Source: Aquabacterium sp.
GTDB taxonomy: Bacteria; Pseudomonadota; Gammaproteobacteria; Burkholderiales; Burkholderiaceae_C
DNA length: 58,401 nt
Direction of reading: 5' to 3'
NCBI RefSeq assembly: GCF_021768455.1
Contig: NZ_JAIZVX010000005.1
Span: 1-58,401, forward strand
Shown: in pieces, positions 22,367-31,814 of the stretch
How the letters are laid out: every line of letters begins with the position of its first letter
Numbering within the stretch: position 1 is the stretch's first letter
Position numbers and translations under genes: made by a program
Notes under the pieces: model-generated
What the model saw: only the letters and a program-made list of their open reading frames with translations
The model's database searches: none
What the model was told of the DNA's origin: nothing

Positions 22367-25003
22367 TCAGGCTGCCGTCTTCTTCGCGGCCTTCTTGGCG
22401 GGGGCACGCGGGGCGCGGGGCTCGAACTCGAAACCCACCTTGCCCGCCTTGGCGTCCCAACTCAGGAAGGCCTTGAACTTGCGGCGCGTCTTGTTGGAGA
22501 CGAAGTTCTCCAGCAGATCGGTCTTGCCCGTCTCCAGCAGCTTGGTGACCTGCTCAGGGGTGACGGGCTGCTGCAGGATGATCTTGCCGCTCTTGAAGTC
22601 GCAGGTGGCCGGGCCCACGGCGTGCTCGCACACGTAGTTGGCGCCGTGTTCGAACACCCCGCTGCCGCACTTGGGGCACTTGCCCAGGCTGGTCTGGCCG
22701 CTGAAGTCGACGGCCTCGCCGGCTTCCTCGTCCTTCTTGGCGTCTTCACCGAAATCGAACTCCATCTTCCAGTTGTTCGACTCCGCGTCCATCACCAGCT
22801 TGAGCTCGGCCGTGAAGGGCCAGCCCGCCTTGGAGCGGAAGCCTTCCAGCGGGCCAATCTTGTGCTCGCGCATCAGCTGCTCCACCTCGGGCAACTCGAA
22901 GCTGCGGCCGGCCGGGATCTTGGTCATGCTGAAGCCACAGCCGCTCTGGCCCTCGGCGTCACCGCCGTGCTTGCCCGTGCAGGTGAAGCGGCGGTAGTTC
23001 TCCTTGACCACACCGCCACAGTTCGGGCAGGGCGCGCTCAAGGTGGCGTAATCACCCGGGATGGTGTCGCGGTCGTATTCCTTGGCCTTTTGCACCACGC
23101 GCTGCGTCATGGCGGCGATTTCGGCCATGAAGGCCTCACGGCTCAAGAGGCCCTTTTCCATCTGCGAGAGCTGGAACTCCCAGTTGCCGGTCAGCTCCGG
23201 CTTGGTGAGGTCTTCCACCCCCAGGCCGCGCAGCAGCGTCATCAGCTGGAAGGCCTTGGCCGTCGGGATCAGCTCACGGCCTTCGCGGTAGATGTACTTC
23301 TCGAGGATCAGGCCTTCGATCACCTGCGCCCGCGTGGCTGGCGTGCCCAGGCCCTTCTCCTGCATCGCAGCCTTCAGCTCTTCGTCGTCGATCAGCTTGC
23401 CCGCGCCTTCCATGGCGCTGAGCAGCGTCGCTTCCGAATAGCGGGCGGGCGGCTTGGTCTTGAGCGCGCTCACGGCCACGTCCTCGTTGCGCACGGCCTC
23501 GCCCGGCTGCACCGCGACCAGGGTGGTGTCGTCGCCCTCTTCGGCCGCTTCCTTGCCGTACACAGCCTGCCAGCCTGGCTTGACCAGCACCTTGCCGTTG
23601 GTCTGGAAGTGGTGGGTCTGCCCCGCCGCCGGCACCTTGGTGATGCGGGTGGTGACCATGAACTCGGCCGAGGGGTAGAACACCGCGATGAACCGCTTGA
23701 CCACCATGTCGTAGAGCTTGGCCTCGATCTCGGTCAGGCTCTTGGGGGCCTGCAGCGTCGGGATGATGGCAAAGTGGTCCGAGACCTTGGCGTTGTCGAA
23801 CACCCGCTTGTTGGGCTTGATGTAGCCATCGTTGACGGCCTTGCGGGCGTGCTTGCTCAGCTCGCGCAGCGGGCCCGGCATGTCCTCGTCGGCGATCATC
23901 TCCATGGTCTGCTTGACCACGGCCACGTAATCCTCCGGCAGTGCGCGCGAATCGGTACGCGGGTACGTCAGAACCTTGTGCTTCTCGTAGAGGGCCTGGG
24001 CCAGGCCCAGCGTGGTCTTGGCACTGAAGCCGAAACGCGAGTTCGCCTCGCGCTGCAGCGTGGTCAGGTCGTAGAGCAGCGGGCTCGCCTGGCTGGAGGG
24101 CTTGGCCTCTTCCGTCACCGTCGCGGGCTGGCCCTTCACGGCCTCGGCAATCGCCTTGGCCTCGGCCTCGCTCCAGACGCGGTCGGCCTTCAGCTCGGCT
24201 TCCTGCGAGCCATCGATCGCGTTCTTCGCCTTCTTGAAATCGGGGTCGAACCACTTGCCGTCGTACTGGCCGGCCTGCGCATCGAAGGTGCCGCGGATCT
24301 CCCAGTAATCGCGGAAGACGTGCTTGCGGATCTTCTCTTCGCGCTCCACCACGATGGAGAGCGTGGGCGTCTGCACCCGGCCCACCGTGGTCAGGAAGAA
24401 GCCACCATCGCGGCTGTTGAAGGCCGTCATGGCGCGCGTGCCATTGATGCCCACCAGCCAGTCGGCCTCGGAGCGGCAGCGCGCGGCACTCGCCAGGGGC
24501 TGCATCTGTTCGTCGGAGCGCAGCTGTGCGAAGCCGTCGCGGATGGCCTGCGGCGTCATCGACTGCAGCCACAGCCGGCTCACGCTCTTGCCCAGGCCCT
24601 TGGCGCGGGTGGTGGCCGTGCTGTCCTGCGCGTACTGCGCGATCAGGCGGAAGATCAGCTCCCCTTCGCGCCCCGCGTCACAGGCGTTGATCAGCGAGGT
24701 GACGTCCTTGCGCTTGATCAGCTTGACCAGGGCATTGAGGCGCCCCTTGCTCTTGTCGATCGGGTTCAGATCGAAATGCGGCGGGATGACCGGCAGGTTG
24801 GCGAAGCTCCACTTGCCGCGCTTGACGTCGAACTCGTCGGGCGCCTTGATCTCCACCAGGTGACCGACCGCCGAGCTCACCACATAGTGTTCGCTCTCGA
24901 AGTACTCATCGTGTTTCTCGAACTTGCCATCGACCGGCGTGAGGGCACGCACGATGTCTTGGGCAACCGAAGGCTTTTCTGCAATGACCAGGGCTTTGCT
25001 CAT
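22367..25003 (-). CDS. topB: DNA topoisomerase III
   Basis: The 878-residue type IA topoisomerase starts MSKALVIAEKPSVAQDI, the Toprim domain; the acidic residues of NACDAGREGELIFRL bind magnesium. The catalytic tyrosine is Tyr347 in LTYPRTDSRALP. Near the C-terminus there are two zinc-ribbon-like segments: CPNCGG...CGF, and CPKCGSG...C...C. The protein ends in an Ala/Lys-rich tail, APAKKAAKKTAA. It decatenates and relaxes negatively supercoiled DNA. ATG 25003 is preferred over an upstream frame because the Toprim domain then starts at residue 4. It is divergent from the SET-domain gene across a 138-bp gap with a Z-DNA-prone tract. E. coli TopB has about 650 residues; the extra length is mainly C-terminal. 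Confidence 0.94.
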   Translation of the reverse strand: MSKALVIAEKPSVAQDIVRALTPVDGKFEKHDEYFESEHYVVSSAVGHLVEIKAPDEFDVKRGKWSFANLPVIPPHFDLNPIDKSKGRLNALVKLIKRKDVTSLINACDAGREGELIFRLIAQYAQDSTATTRAKGLGKSVSRLWLQSMTPQAIRDGFAQLRSDEQMQPLASAARCRSEADWLVGINGTRAMTAFNSRDGGFFLTTVGRVQTPTLSIVVEREEKIRKHVFRDYWEIRGTFDAQAGQYDGKWFDPDFKKAKNAIDGSQEAELKADRVWSEAEAKAIAEAVKGQPATVTEEAKPSSQASPLLYDLTTLQREANSRFGFSAKTTLGLAQALYEKHKVLTYPRTDSRALPEDYVAVVKQTMEMIADEDMPGPLRELSKHARKAVNDGYIKPNKRVFDNAKVSDHFAIIPTLQAPKSLTEIEAKLYDMVVKRFIAVFYPSAEFMVTTRITKVPAAGQTHHFQTNGKVLVKPGWQAVYGKEAAEEGDDTTLVAVQPGEAVRNEDVAVSALKTKPPARYSEATLLSAMEGAGKLIDDEELKAAMQEKGLGTPATRAQVIEGLILEKYIYREGRELIPTAKAFQLMTLLRGLGVEDLTKPELTGNWEFQLSQMEKGLLSREAFMAEIAAMTQRVVQKAKEYDRDTIPGDYATLSAPCPNCGGVVKENYRRFTCTGKHGGDAEGQSGCGFSMTKIPAGRSFELPEVEQLMREHKIGPLEGFRSKAGWPFTAELKLVMDAESNNWKMEFDFGEDAKKDEEAGEAVDFSGQTSLGKCPKCGSGVFEHGANYVCEHAVGPATCDFKSGKIILQQPVTPEQVTKLLETGKTDLLENFVSNKTRRKFKAFLSWDAKAGKVGFEFEPRAPRAPAKKAAKKTAA

Positions 25004-25027
25004 GGGCGTGTTTATATATTCAGACGG

Positions 25028-25042
25028 CCTCTTCTGAAGAGG
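25028..25042. promoter_or_regulatory. Inverted repeat in topB leader
   Basis: Perfect 7-bp arms cctcttc/gaagagg around a single T lie 25 bp upstream of the topB start codon, next to an AT-rich stretch (tatatatt, 25013-25020). It could be an operator or a leader hairpin; no regulator is identified. Confidence 0.4.
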
Positions 25043-25069
25043 CGTCAAAGCATTCTTACAATCGGGCCT

Positions 25070-25101
25070 CGCGCGCACGCATGCACACGTGTGCACACGC
25101 A
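25070..25101. repeat. 32-bp perfect alternating purine-pyrimidine tract with 14-bp palindrome
   Basis: Every base from 25070 to 25101 alternates pyrimidine and purine. It is made of CG, CA and TG steps, and after one break it continues as gcgcgcacgc to about 25111. Inside is the perfect 14-bp palindrome tgcacacgtgtgca (25082-25095). Such tracts readily adopt left-handed Z-DNA under negative supercoiling. It lies in the divergent promoter region of topB and the SET gene. Confidence 0.75.
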
Positions 25102-25141
25102 GGCGCGCACGCCCACCAATTCAATGTAACCAAAACGGCCG

Positions 25142-25663
25142 ATGACGCAAGCTGCCTCCAAACCCCAGCCCGCCGCCCGCACCGCGGCCGCCAGCAGCAA
25201 GACGCCCACCAGTGGCCGCTACACCCAGGTGCGCGACTCGGGCATTCACGGCAAGGGCGTCTACGCCGTGCGGCCCATCTCGGCCGGCCAGCGGGTGCTG
25301 GAATACAAGGGCGAGATCATCACCTGGGAAGAAGCGCTCGAGCGCCACCCCCACGACCCGGACCAGCCCAACCACACCTTCTACTTCCACCTCGACGACG
25401 GCCACGTCATCGACGGCAAGTACCAGGGCAACAGCGCCAAGTGGATCAACCACGCCTGCGAGCCCAACCTCGAGGCCGAACAGGTGGGCAACCGCGTCTT
25501 CCTGCATGCGCTGCGCGACATCGAACCCGGCGAAGAACTCTTCTTCGACTACGGCCTGGTCATCGACGCCCGCATGACGGCCAAGCTCAAGAAGGAATAC
25601 GCCTGCTGGTGTGGCACGCCCAGCTGCCGCGGCACCATGCTGGCCCCCAAGCGCCGCCGCTGA
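25142..25663 (+). CDS. SET domain protein-lysine methyltransferase
   Basis: The 173-residue protein has a disordered Ala/Ser/Lys-rich N-terminus (1-25) followed by a compact SET domain. Its parts are SGIHGKGVYAVRPISAGQRV (SAM-binding start), WINHACEPN (the NHxCxPN pseudoknot motif), EELFFDYG (the catalytic Tyr segment), and a post-SET Cys cluster CWCGTPSCRG that would bind zinc. The expected activity is SAM-dependent methylation of a lysine side chain in the cytosol. The target is unknown. SET proteins are typical of eukaryotes but small ones occur in many Burkholderiales and in Chlamydia. The gene is divergent from topB, and birA follows after 34 bp on the same strand. Confidence 0.9.
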   Translation: MTQAASKPQPAARTAAASSKTPTSGRYTQVRDSGIHGKGVYAVRPISAGQRVLEYKGEIITWEEALERHPHDPDQPNHTFYFHLDDGHVIDGKYQGNSAKWINHACEPNLEAEQVGNRVFLHALRDIEPGEELFFDYGLVIDARMTAKLKKEYACWCGTPSCRGTMLAPKRRR

Positions 25664-25697
25664 GCACGGCTGCCGCCGCCTGCACCACCCACCGCCC

Positions 25698-26612
25698 ATG
25701 CCCCTCGCTCTCGCGGAGCCCATCCCGCCGGCCCTGGCCGCCCTGCAAGGCGCCGCCGAGGCCATCTGGCTCGCCAGCCACACCGACTGGCCCACGCTGA
25801 CGCTCGACGTGCTGCCCGAAATCGGCTCCACCAACACCGAGCTGATGCAACGCGGCCGCCAGGGCGACACCGCCCCCACGCTGGTCACCGCCTTGCGTCA
25901 GACCGCCGGGCGCGGTCGCCTGGGCCGCGTCTGGACGGCCGAGCCCGGGGCCACCCTCACCTTCTCGCTGGGCCTGCCCCTGAGGCTGGAGGCCGTGCCC
26001 GGAGGCGGCGGCGCGCTGTCGCTGGCGGTGGGCCTGGCCGTCGCAGAGGCGCTCGATCAGGGCCTGAGCCAGTGGCTGGTCACCGAAGGCGGCGCATCGG
26101 CCGGCACCGCCCTGCCCGCCCTGGGCCTCAAGTGGCCCAACGACCTCTGGCTGGGCGAACGCAAGCTCGGCGGCATCCTCATCGAAGCCACGGCCGCCCC
26201 CGGGCTGGACGCCGGCCAGCGCTGGGTGGTGATCGGCATCGGCCTGAACGTGCGCGCCGCGCCGGAAGGCGCCGCCTGCCTGGCCGACGCCCTGCGGCCT
26301 CTGGGCCTGTCCTGCCCCGACATCGGCACCGTCTGGGCCTGGATCGCCCCCACCCTGCTGCAAGCCATCGCGGCCTTCGAAACCCAGGGCTTCGCGCCGC
26401 GGCAAGCCGCTTTCGCCGCCCGCGACGTGCTGGCCGGCCGCCCCGTGGCCCTGTGGACCACCCCTGGCCTGGGCCCGGCCGACGGCGCCCCGCCCAACGA
26501 ACAGGGCCTGGCCATCGGGGTCGACGCCCAGGGCACCTTGCAGGTGCAGACCGATGTCGGCCTGCGGTGCTGGTCCACCGGCGAGGTCAGCGTGCGGCCC
26601 CAAGCCAGCTGA
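25698..26612 (+). CDS. birA: Biotin-[acetyl-CoA-carboxylase] ligase without DNA-binding domain
   Basis: The 304-residue protein contains the biotin protein ligase core: EIGSTNTELMQRG, the biotinyl-AMP loop GRGRLGRVWTAEPGATL, LKWPNDLWLGERKLGGILIE, and GIGLNV. It activates biotin with ATP and attaches it to the carrier protein of acetyl-CoA carboxylase. The N-terminal 40 residues have no winged-helix repressor domain, so unlike E. coli BirA it should not regulate biotin genes itself. ATG 25698 is chosen because the open frame before it overlaps the SET gene. The downstream gene starts 70 bp later on the same strand. Confidence 0.92.
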   Translation: MPLALAEPIPPALAALQGAAEAIWLASHTDWPTLTLDVLPEIGSTNTELMQRGRQGDTAPTLVTALRQTAGRGRLGRVWTAEPGATLTFSLGLPLRLEAVPGGGGALSLAVGLAVAEALDQGLSQWLVTEGGASAGTALPALGLKWPNDLWLGERKLGGILIEATAAPGLDAGQRWVVIGIGLNVRAAPEGAACLADALRPLGLSCPDIGTVWAWIAPTLLQAIAAFETQGFAPRQAAFAARDVLAGRPVALWTTPGLGPADGAPPNEQGLAIGVDAQGTLQVQTDVGLRCWSTGEVSVRPQAS

Positions 26613-26682
26613 GTGGCCCTGGCCACCCGCGCTTCTCGCGTACGATCCCGCCATCGCCGCCCTTCTGCCCGCCACCTGCCCC

Positions 26683-27405
26683 ATGCTGCGCTCCCTGGTG
26701 CTCATCCTCCTGCTGGTCAACGCCGGTTTCTTCGCCTGGAGCCAGGGTTGGCTCAACCGCGTCGTCGGCGTGCAACCTGGCTCGCAGCACGAGCCCCAGC
26801 GCCTGTCTCAGCAAGTGGCCCCGGACAAACTGGCCCTGGTGAACGCACCCCGCCCCCAGGCCGACCGCGCCGCCAGCGAAGCCACCGACCCCGCGTCAGC
26901 CACGGCTGCGGCCTCGTCGGCCAGCGCCGCCATCGCATCCCGCGAGAACACCCTGTGCCTGGAAGCCGGCCCCTTCAACGCCGCCGAACTGCCCCTGGCC
27001 GAAGGCATGGTCCGCCCCCTGGTGCCTGCGGGCGGCTGGCAGGCCGACACCGTGGCCGTGCAGGGCCTGTGGATGGTCTACATGGGCCCTTATGCCGACG
27101 CCGAGATGCTCGCGCGCAAACAGGCCGAACTCAAGCGCCTCAAAGGCCTGAACTTCGAAGAGGTCAAGACCCCGACCGCCTACGCCCTGGGCTTCTCGCT
27201 GGGGCGCCACAGCACCCAGGCCGAGGCCGAATCCGCCCTGGCCACCTTCCGCCTGCGCGGCATCCGCACCGCGCGCGTGGTGACGCTGCGCGCCCCCATG
27301 GAACTGCAGGTGCTGCGCGTGCCCCAGGCCAACGAACGCGTCCAGGTGGCCCTGGCCGGGGCCAAGCTGCCCCAGGGCAAGGCCTTCACCGCCTGCCGCA
27401 ACTGA
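26683..27405 (+). CDS. Membrane-anchored SPOR-like protein
   Basis: The 240-residue product starts MLRSLVLILLLVNAGFFAW, a single membrane helix or uncleaved signal. An Ala/Ser/Pro-rich linker follows (about 25-90). The globular C-terminal part resembles a SPOR domain: it contains LWMVYMGPYADAEMLARKQA and YALGFSLGRHSTQAEAESAL, the paired beta-alpha-beta repeats seen in SPOR proteins. SPOR domains bind denuded peptidoglycan at the division septum. The assignment rests on fold-like pattern rather than a strict motif. A bidirectional terminator follows at 27435-27456. Confidence 0.72.
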   Translation: MLRSLVLILLLVNAGFFAWSQGWLNRVVGVQPGSQHEPQRLSQQVAPDKLALVNAPRPQADRAASEATDPASATAAASSASAAIASRENTLCLEAGPFNAAELPLAEGMVRPLVPAGGWQADTVAVQGLWMVYMGPYADAEMLARKQAELKRLKGLNFEEVKTPTAYALGFSLGRHSTQAEAESALATFRLRGIRTARVVTLRAPMELQVLRVPQANERVQVALAGAKLPQGKAFTACRN

Positions 27406-27434
27406 GCAGCAACCGAGCCGCAAGCGCCCATGAA

Positions 27435-27456
27435 AAAAGGCCCCGAAGGGCCTTTT
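27435..27456. terminator. Bidirectional Rho-independent terminator between SPOR-like gene and gap
   Basis: Perfect 9-bp arms aaaaggccc/gggcctttt with a 4-nt loop (cgaa) lie between the converging genes. They supply T runs in both directions. Confidence 0.9.
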
Positions 27457-27475
27457 CAATGGTCGAACAGCCAGA

Positions 27476-28489
<1,014 letters not shown>

Positions 28490-28566
28490 TCAATCTCAGT
28501 AGTTGAAAAACGGGGAACAGGCGTGCCCACGGGGCCGCGACCGCAGCCCCGCATCCAGGCCGCTTC

Positions 28567-30612
28567 TTACTTCTTCTTCGACAGCACCTTCAGCACGGTC
28601 GCCACGACGTTCTCGGGCGTGAAACCGAAGTGCTTGAACAGCACGCCAGCCGGGGCCGACTCGCCGTAGGTGTCCAGGCCGATGACGGCGTCCACGCCGT
28701 ACTTCCACCAGCCATCCGTCACACCGGCTTCGATGGCGATGCGCGGCAGCTTGGCCGGCAGCACCGACTTCTTGTACTCCACCGACTGGCGATCGAACAC
28801 CGTGTTCGACGGCATCGACACCACACGCACCGGCACCTTGCGCTTGGCCAGTTCGGCCTGCGCGTGCAGGGCCAGCTGCACTTCCGAGCCCGTGGCGATG
28901 ATCACGGCCACCGGCTTCTTCTTCAGGCCCACTTCGGCGGGCTCGGCCAGCACGTAAGCACCCTGGGTGATCACGTCGGCATCGGTCTTGGGCGCGTAGG
29001 GCAGGTTCTGGCGCGACAGCAACAGCGCCGAGGGGCGGTTCTTGTTGGCCAGAGCGATGGTCCAGGCCACGGCCGTTTCAGCCGTGTCGGCCGGACGCCA
29101 GACGTCCAGACCGGGGATCAGGCGCAGGCTGGCCGCGTGCTCCACCGACTGGTGGGTCGGGCCGTCTTCGCCCAGGCCGATCGAATCGTGCGTGAACACG
29201 TGGATCACGCGCTGCTTCATCAGCGCGGCCATGCGGATGGCGTTGCGGCTGTAGTCCGAGAAGGTCAGGAAGGTGCCAGCGTAAGGGATGTAGCCACCGT
29301 GCAGGGCCACGCCGTTCATGATCGCGGCCATGCCGAACTCGCGCACACCGTAGTTGATGTGGCGGCCAGGCTTGCCGTCGGTCAGGGCCACGGCGCCTTC
29401 GTCGTCCACGCGGAAAGCGGGCGTGCTCTTCGTGTTGGTCAGGTTCGAGCCAGTCAGGTCGGCCGAGCCGCCCAGCATTTCAGGCAGGGCGGCGGTGAAG
29501 AACTCCAGCGCGATCTGGCTGGCCTTGCGGCTGGCCACGGTCTCGGTCTTGTCGTGGGCCGAAGCCACGGCCTGCACAGCGATCTCTGCGAAGTTGGCGG
29601 GCAACTCACCGGCCATGCGGCGGGTGAACTCCGAAGCCAGTTCGGGGAAGGCGGCCTGGTACGCGGCAAAGCGCTTGTTCCAGTCGGCTTCCAGCACTTC
29701 GCCGTCGGCCTTGGCGTTCCAGTCGGCGTAGACCTCTTCGGGAATCACGAAGGCGTCGTGCGACCAGCCAATGGCCTCGCGGGTCAGCTTGATCTCGTCG
29801 CCACCCAGGGGCTCGCCGTGGGCCTTGGAGGTGTTGGCGCGGTTGGGCGAACCCTTGCCGATGGCGGTCTTGCAGACGATCAGCGTGGGCTTGTCGGTCG
29901 ACAGCTTGGCCTTCTCGATGGCGCCGTCCACGGCGTCGACGTCATGGCCGTCCACCGGACCGACCACGTTCCAGCCGTAGGCTTCGAAACGCTTCGGGGT
30001 GTCGTCCACGAACCAGGGCGCGACCTGACCGTCGATGGAGATGCCGTTGTCGTCGTACAGGGCGACCAGCTTGTTCAGCTTCCAGGCGCCAGCCAGGGCG
30101 GCGGCTTCGTGGCTGATGCCTTCCATCAGACAGCCATCGCCCAGGAAAGCGTAGGTGTGGTGGTTCACGATGGCGTGGCCATCGCGGTTGAACTCGGCTG
30201 CCAGCAGCTTCTCGGCCAGGGCAAAACCCACGGCGTTGGTGATGCCCTGCCCCAGCGGACCGGTCGTGGTCTCGACGCCCGGGGTGATGCCCACTTCGGG
30301 ATGGCCCGGCGTCTTGCTGTGCATCTGGCGGAAGGCCTTCAGGTCGTCGATCGACAGCTCGTAGCCACTCAGGTGCAGCACCGCGTAGATCAGCATCGAC
30401 GCGTGGCCGTTCGACAGCACGAAGCGGTCACGGTCGGCCCACTGAGGGTTGGCCGGGCTGTGACGCAGATGACGGCTCCACAGCGCCACCGCCATGTCGG
30501 CCATGCCCATCGGGGCGCCCGGGTGACCGGAGTTGGCTTGCTGGACGGCGTCCATGGCCAGCGCGCGGACGGCGTTGGCCATGGCGGTGATGTTCTTGGT
30601 GGAGTTGGTCAT
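28567..30612 (-). CDS. tkt: Transketolase
   Basis: The 681-residue enzyme has the expected order. The N-terminal thiamine-diphosphate domain contains [14 protein letters not shown] and the cofactor motif [18 protein letters not shown]...NG. The pyrimidine-binding domain contains [13 protein letters not shown] and [16 protein letters not shown]-terminal domain follows. It transfers two-carbon ketol units in the pentose phosphate pathway. The start is set at ATG 30612 (MTNSTKN); a TTG eight codons upstream is also in frame but less likely. The gap gene follows. The promoter probably lies in 30620-30700, where a TAAAAT hexamer is seen on the minus strand. Confidence 0.96.
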   Translation of the reverse strand: MTNSTKNITAMANAVRALAMDAVQQANSGHPGAPMGMADMAVALWSRHLRHSPANPQWADRDRFVLSNGHASMLIYAVLHLSGYELSIDDLKAFRQMHSKTPGHPEVGITPGVETTTGPLGQGITNAVGFALAEKLLAAEFNRDGHAIVNHHTYAFLGDGCLMEGISHEAAALAGAWKLNKLVALYDDNGISIDGQVAPWFVDDTPKRFEAYGWNVVGPVDGHDVDAVDGAIEKAKLSTDKPTLIVCKTAIGKGSPNRANTSKAHGEPLGGDEIKLTREAIGWSHDAFVIPEEVYADWNAKADGEVLEADWNKRFAAYQAAFPELASEFTRRMAGELPANFAEIAVQAVASAHDKTETVASRKASQIALEFFTAALPEMLGGSADLTGSNLTNTKSTPAFRVDDEGAVALTDGKPGRHINYGVREFGMAAIMNGVALHGGYIPYAGTFLTFSDYSRNAIRMAALMKQRVIHVFTHDSIGLGEDGPTHQSVEHAASLRLIPGLDVWRPADTAETAVAWTIALANKNRPSALLLSRQNLPYAPKTDADVITQGAYVLAEPAEVGLKKKPVAVIIATGSEVQLALHAQAELAKRKVPVRVVSMPSNTVFDRQSVEYKKSVLPAKLPRIAIEAGVTDGWWKYGVDAVIGLDTYGESAPAGVLFKHFGFTPENVVATVLKVLSKKK

Positions 30613-30865
30613 GTGGGAAGGCGGTGTGACGGACAAACTTGGATTTTAGCCCGTGCAGAGCACGCCCGTGACGCGCAAAGAGATGCTGGGGCAAACGGCG
30701 AGGTGTCAGCAAGAATGATCCGGCAGATGCTCACACGAGCATCCGATCCTCAAGCAGATACGCACAAGGAAATCGAGGCTTCACACACAGTGCGCACAGA
30801 TGCCCCATCAAATGACAACATCAAGATAAACGCAACCTGCGTCACAGCACCCCACAATACGCAGC

Positions 30866-31786
30866 ATGCGAAACATCGTTCTATTGTCCGCATTCAACGG
30901 GCGCGACCACATCGAAGAGCAATTGACCTCGATCCTGAATCAACTGCCCAGCGACGGATTGCTTTTGATAAGAGATGACGGATCATCCGATGGAACGCCG
31001 GAATTGATTGAAACAATCAAAGATGCGCGGATTGTTCTTGTTCGAGGAGCAAACATCGGCTTTTGCCAAAGCTTCTTCGCACTTGTGGACGCAGCACCAG
31101 ACGAAAACGCTGCGTACTTTTTTGCGGATCAGGACGATATTTGGTTGCCAGACAAGCTTGCTCGCGCCTCACAACACCTCGCCATGTACCAACAGCAGAT
31201 GTTCCTGTATTGCAGTCGAGCACACCTTGTCGATGAAGCCCTGAGGCCTCTTGGCATGACCCCACTGTTCCAAAAAGCCAAAACGTTGCGACACGCCTTG
31301 ACCGAGAACATTGCCACAGGCTGCACCGTCGCTTTCAACCAACCGCTTCTGCAAGCACTGAAGCAAACGGAAGCACGTGACTTCATTGCCTTTCACGACT
31401 GGTGGGCCTATGTGATGGCGACCACATTTGGCTCCGTACATTTCGACCCTACGCCCACCGTCCTCTACAGGCAACATGCGAAAAACGCGATCGGCATGAA
31501 GAGTGGAATAGGCCGCTACATCAGCATCGTGCGCTACCTTCGCCGCAACAATTGGCTCAGAATCATGAACCGTCAGATCTGGGCCTTGCGGCAGAACCAT
31601 TGGCACCAACTGGCATCCATACATCAGCAAGAAATGTCAGCACTGCAAAGCAGATCTGGGAGAGTTCGGCGAATGGCAATCATCACCTCTGTCAAATCGA
31701 TGCGAACCGGGGTGCTGAGCGATATTTTATTGCGCGCCCTGACTTTGCTCGATCTCAGACCCACGAAGATTGAACGAGACCGATAA
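30866..31786 (+). CDS. Family 2 glycosyltransferase (rhamnosyltransferase-like)
   Basis: The 306-residue protein has a GT-A fold: LLIRDDGSSDGT is the nucleotide-sugar-binding loop and FADQDDIWLPDKL is the extended DxD motif. The DQDDIW form is typical of rhamnosyltransferase-like GT2 enzymes of O-antigen and capsule clusters. The C-terminal third is basic and amphipathic and may sit on the inner face of the membrane. It should add one sugar to a lipid-linked repeat unit; donor and acceptor are unknown. It is the first gene of a three-gene + strand unit with a flippase 28 bp downstream. No strong promoter was recognised in the 253 bp upstream. Confidence 0.88.
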   Translation: MRNIVLLSAFNGRDHIEEQLTSILNQLPSDGLLLIRDDGSSDGTPELIETIKDARIVLVRGANIGFCQSFFALVDAAPDENAAYFFADQDDIWLPDKLARASQHLAMYQQQMFLYCSRAHLVDEALRPLGMTPLFQKAKTLRHALTENIATGCTVAFNQPLLQALKQTEARDFIAFHDWWAYVMATTFGSVHFDPTPTVLYRQHAKNAIGMKSGIGRYISIVRYLRRNNWLRIMNRQIWALRQNHWHQLASIHQQEMSALQSRSGRVRRMAIITSVKSMRTGVLSDILLRALTLLDLRPTKIERDR

Positions 31787-31814
31787 CACGGCTTCGCTGC
31801 AGAAACGACGAAAC

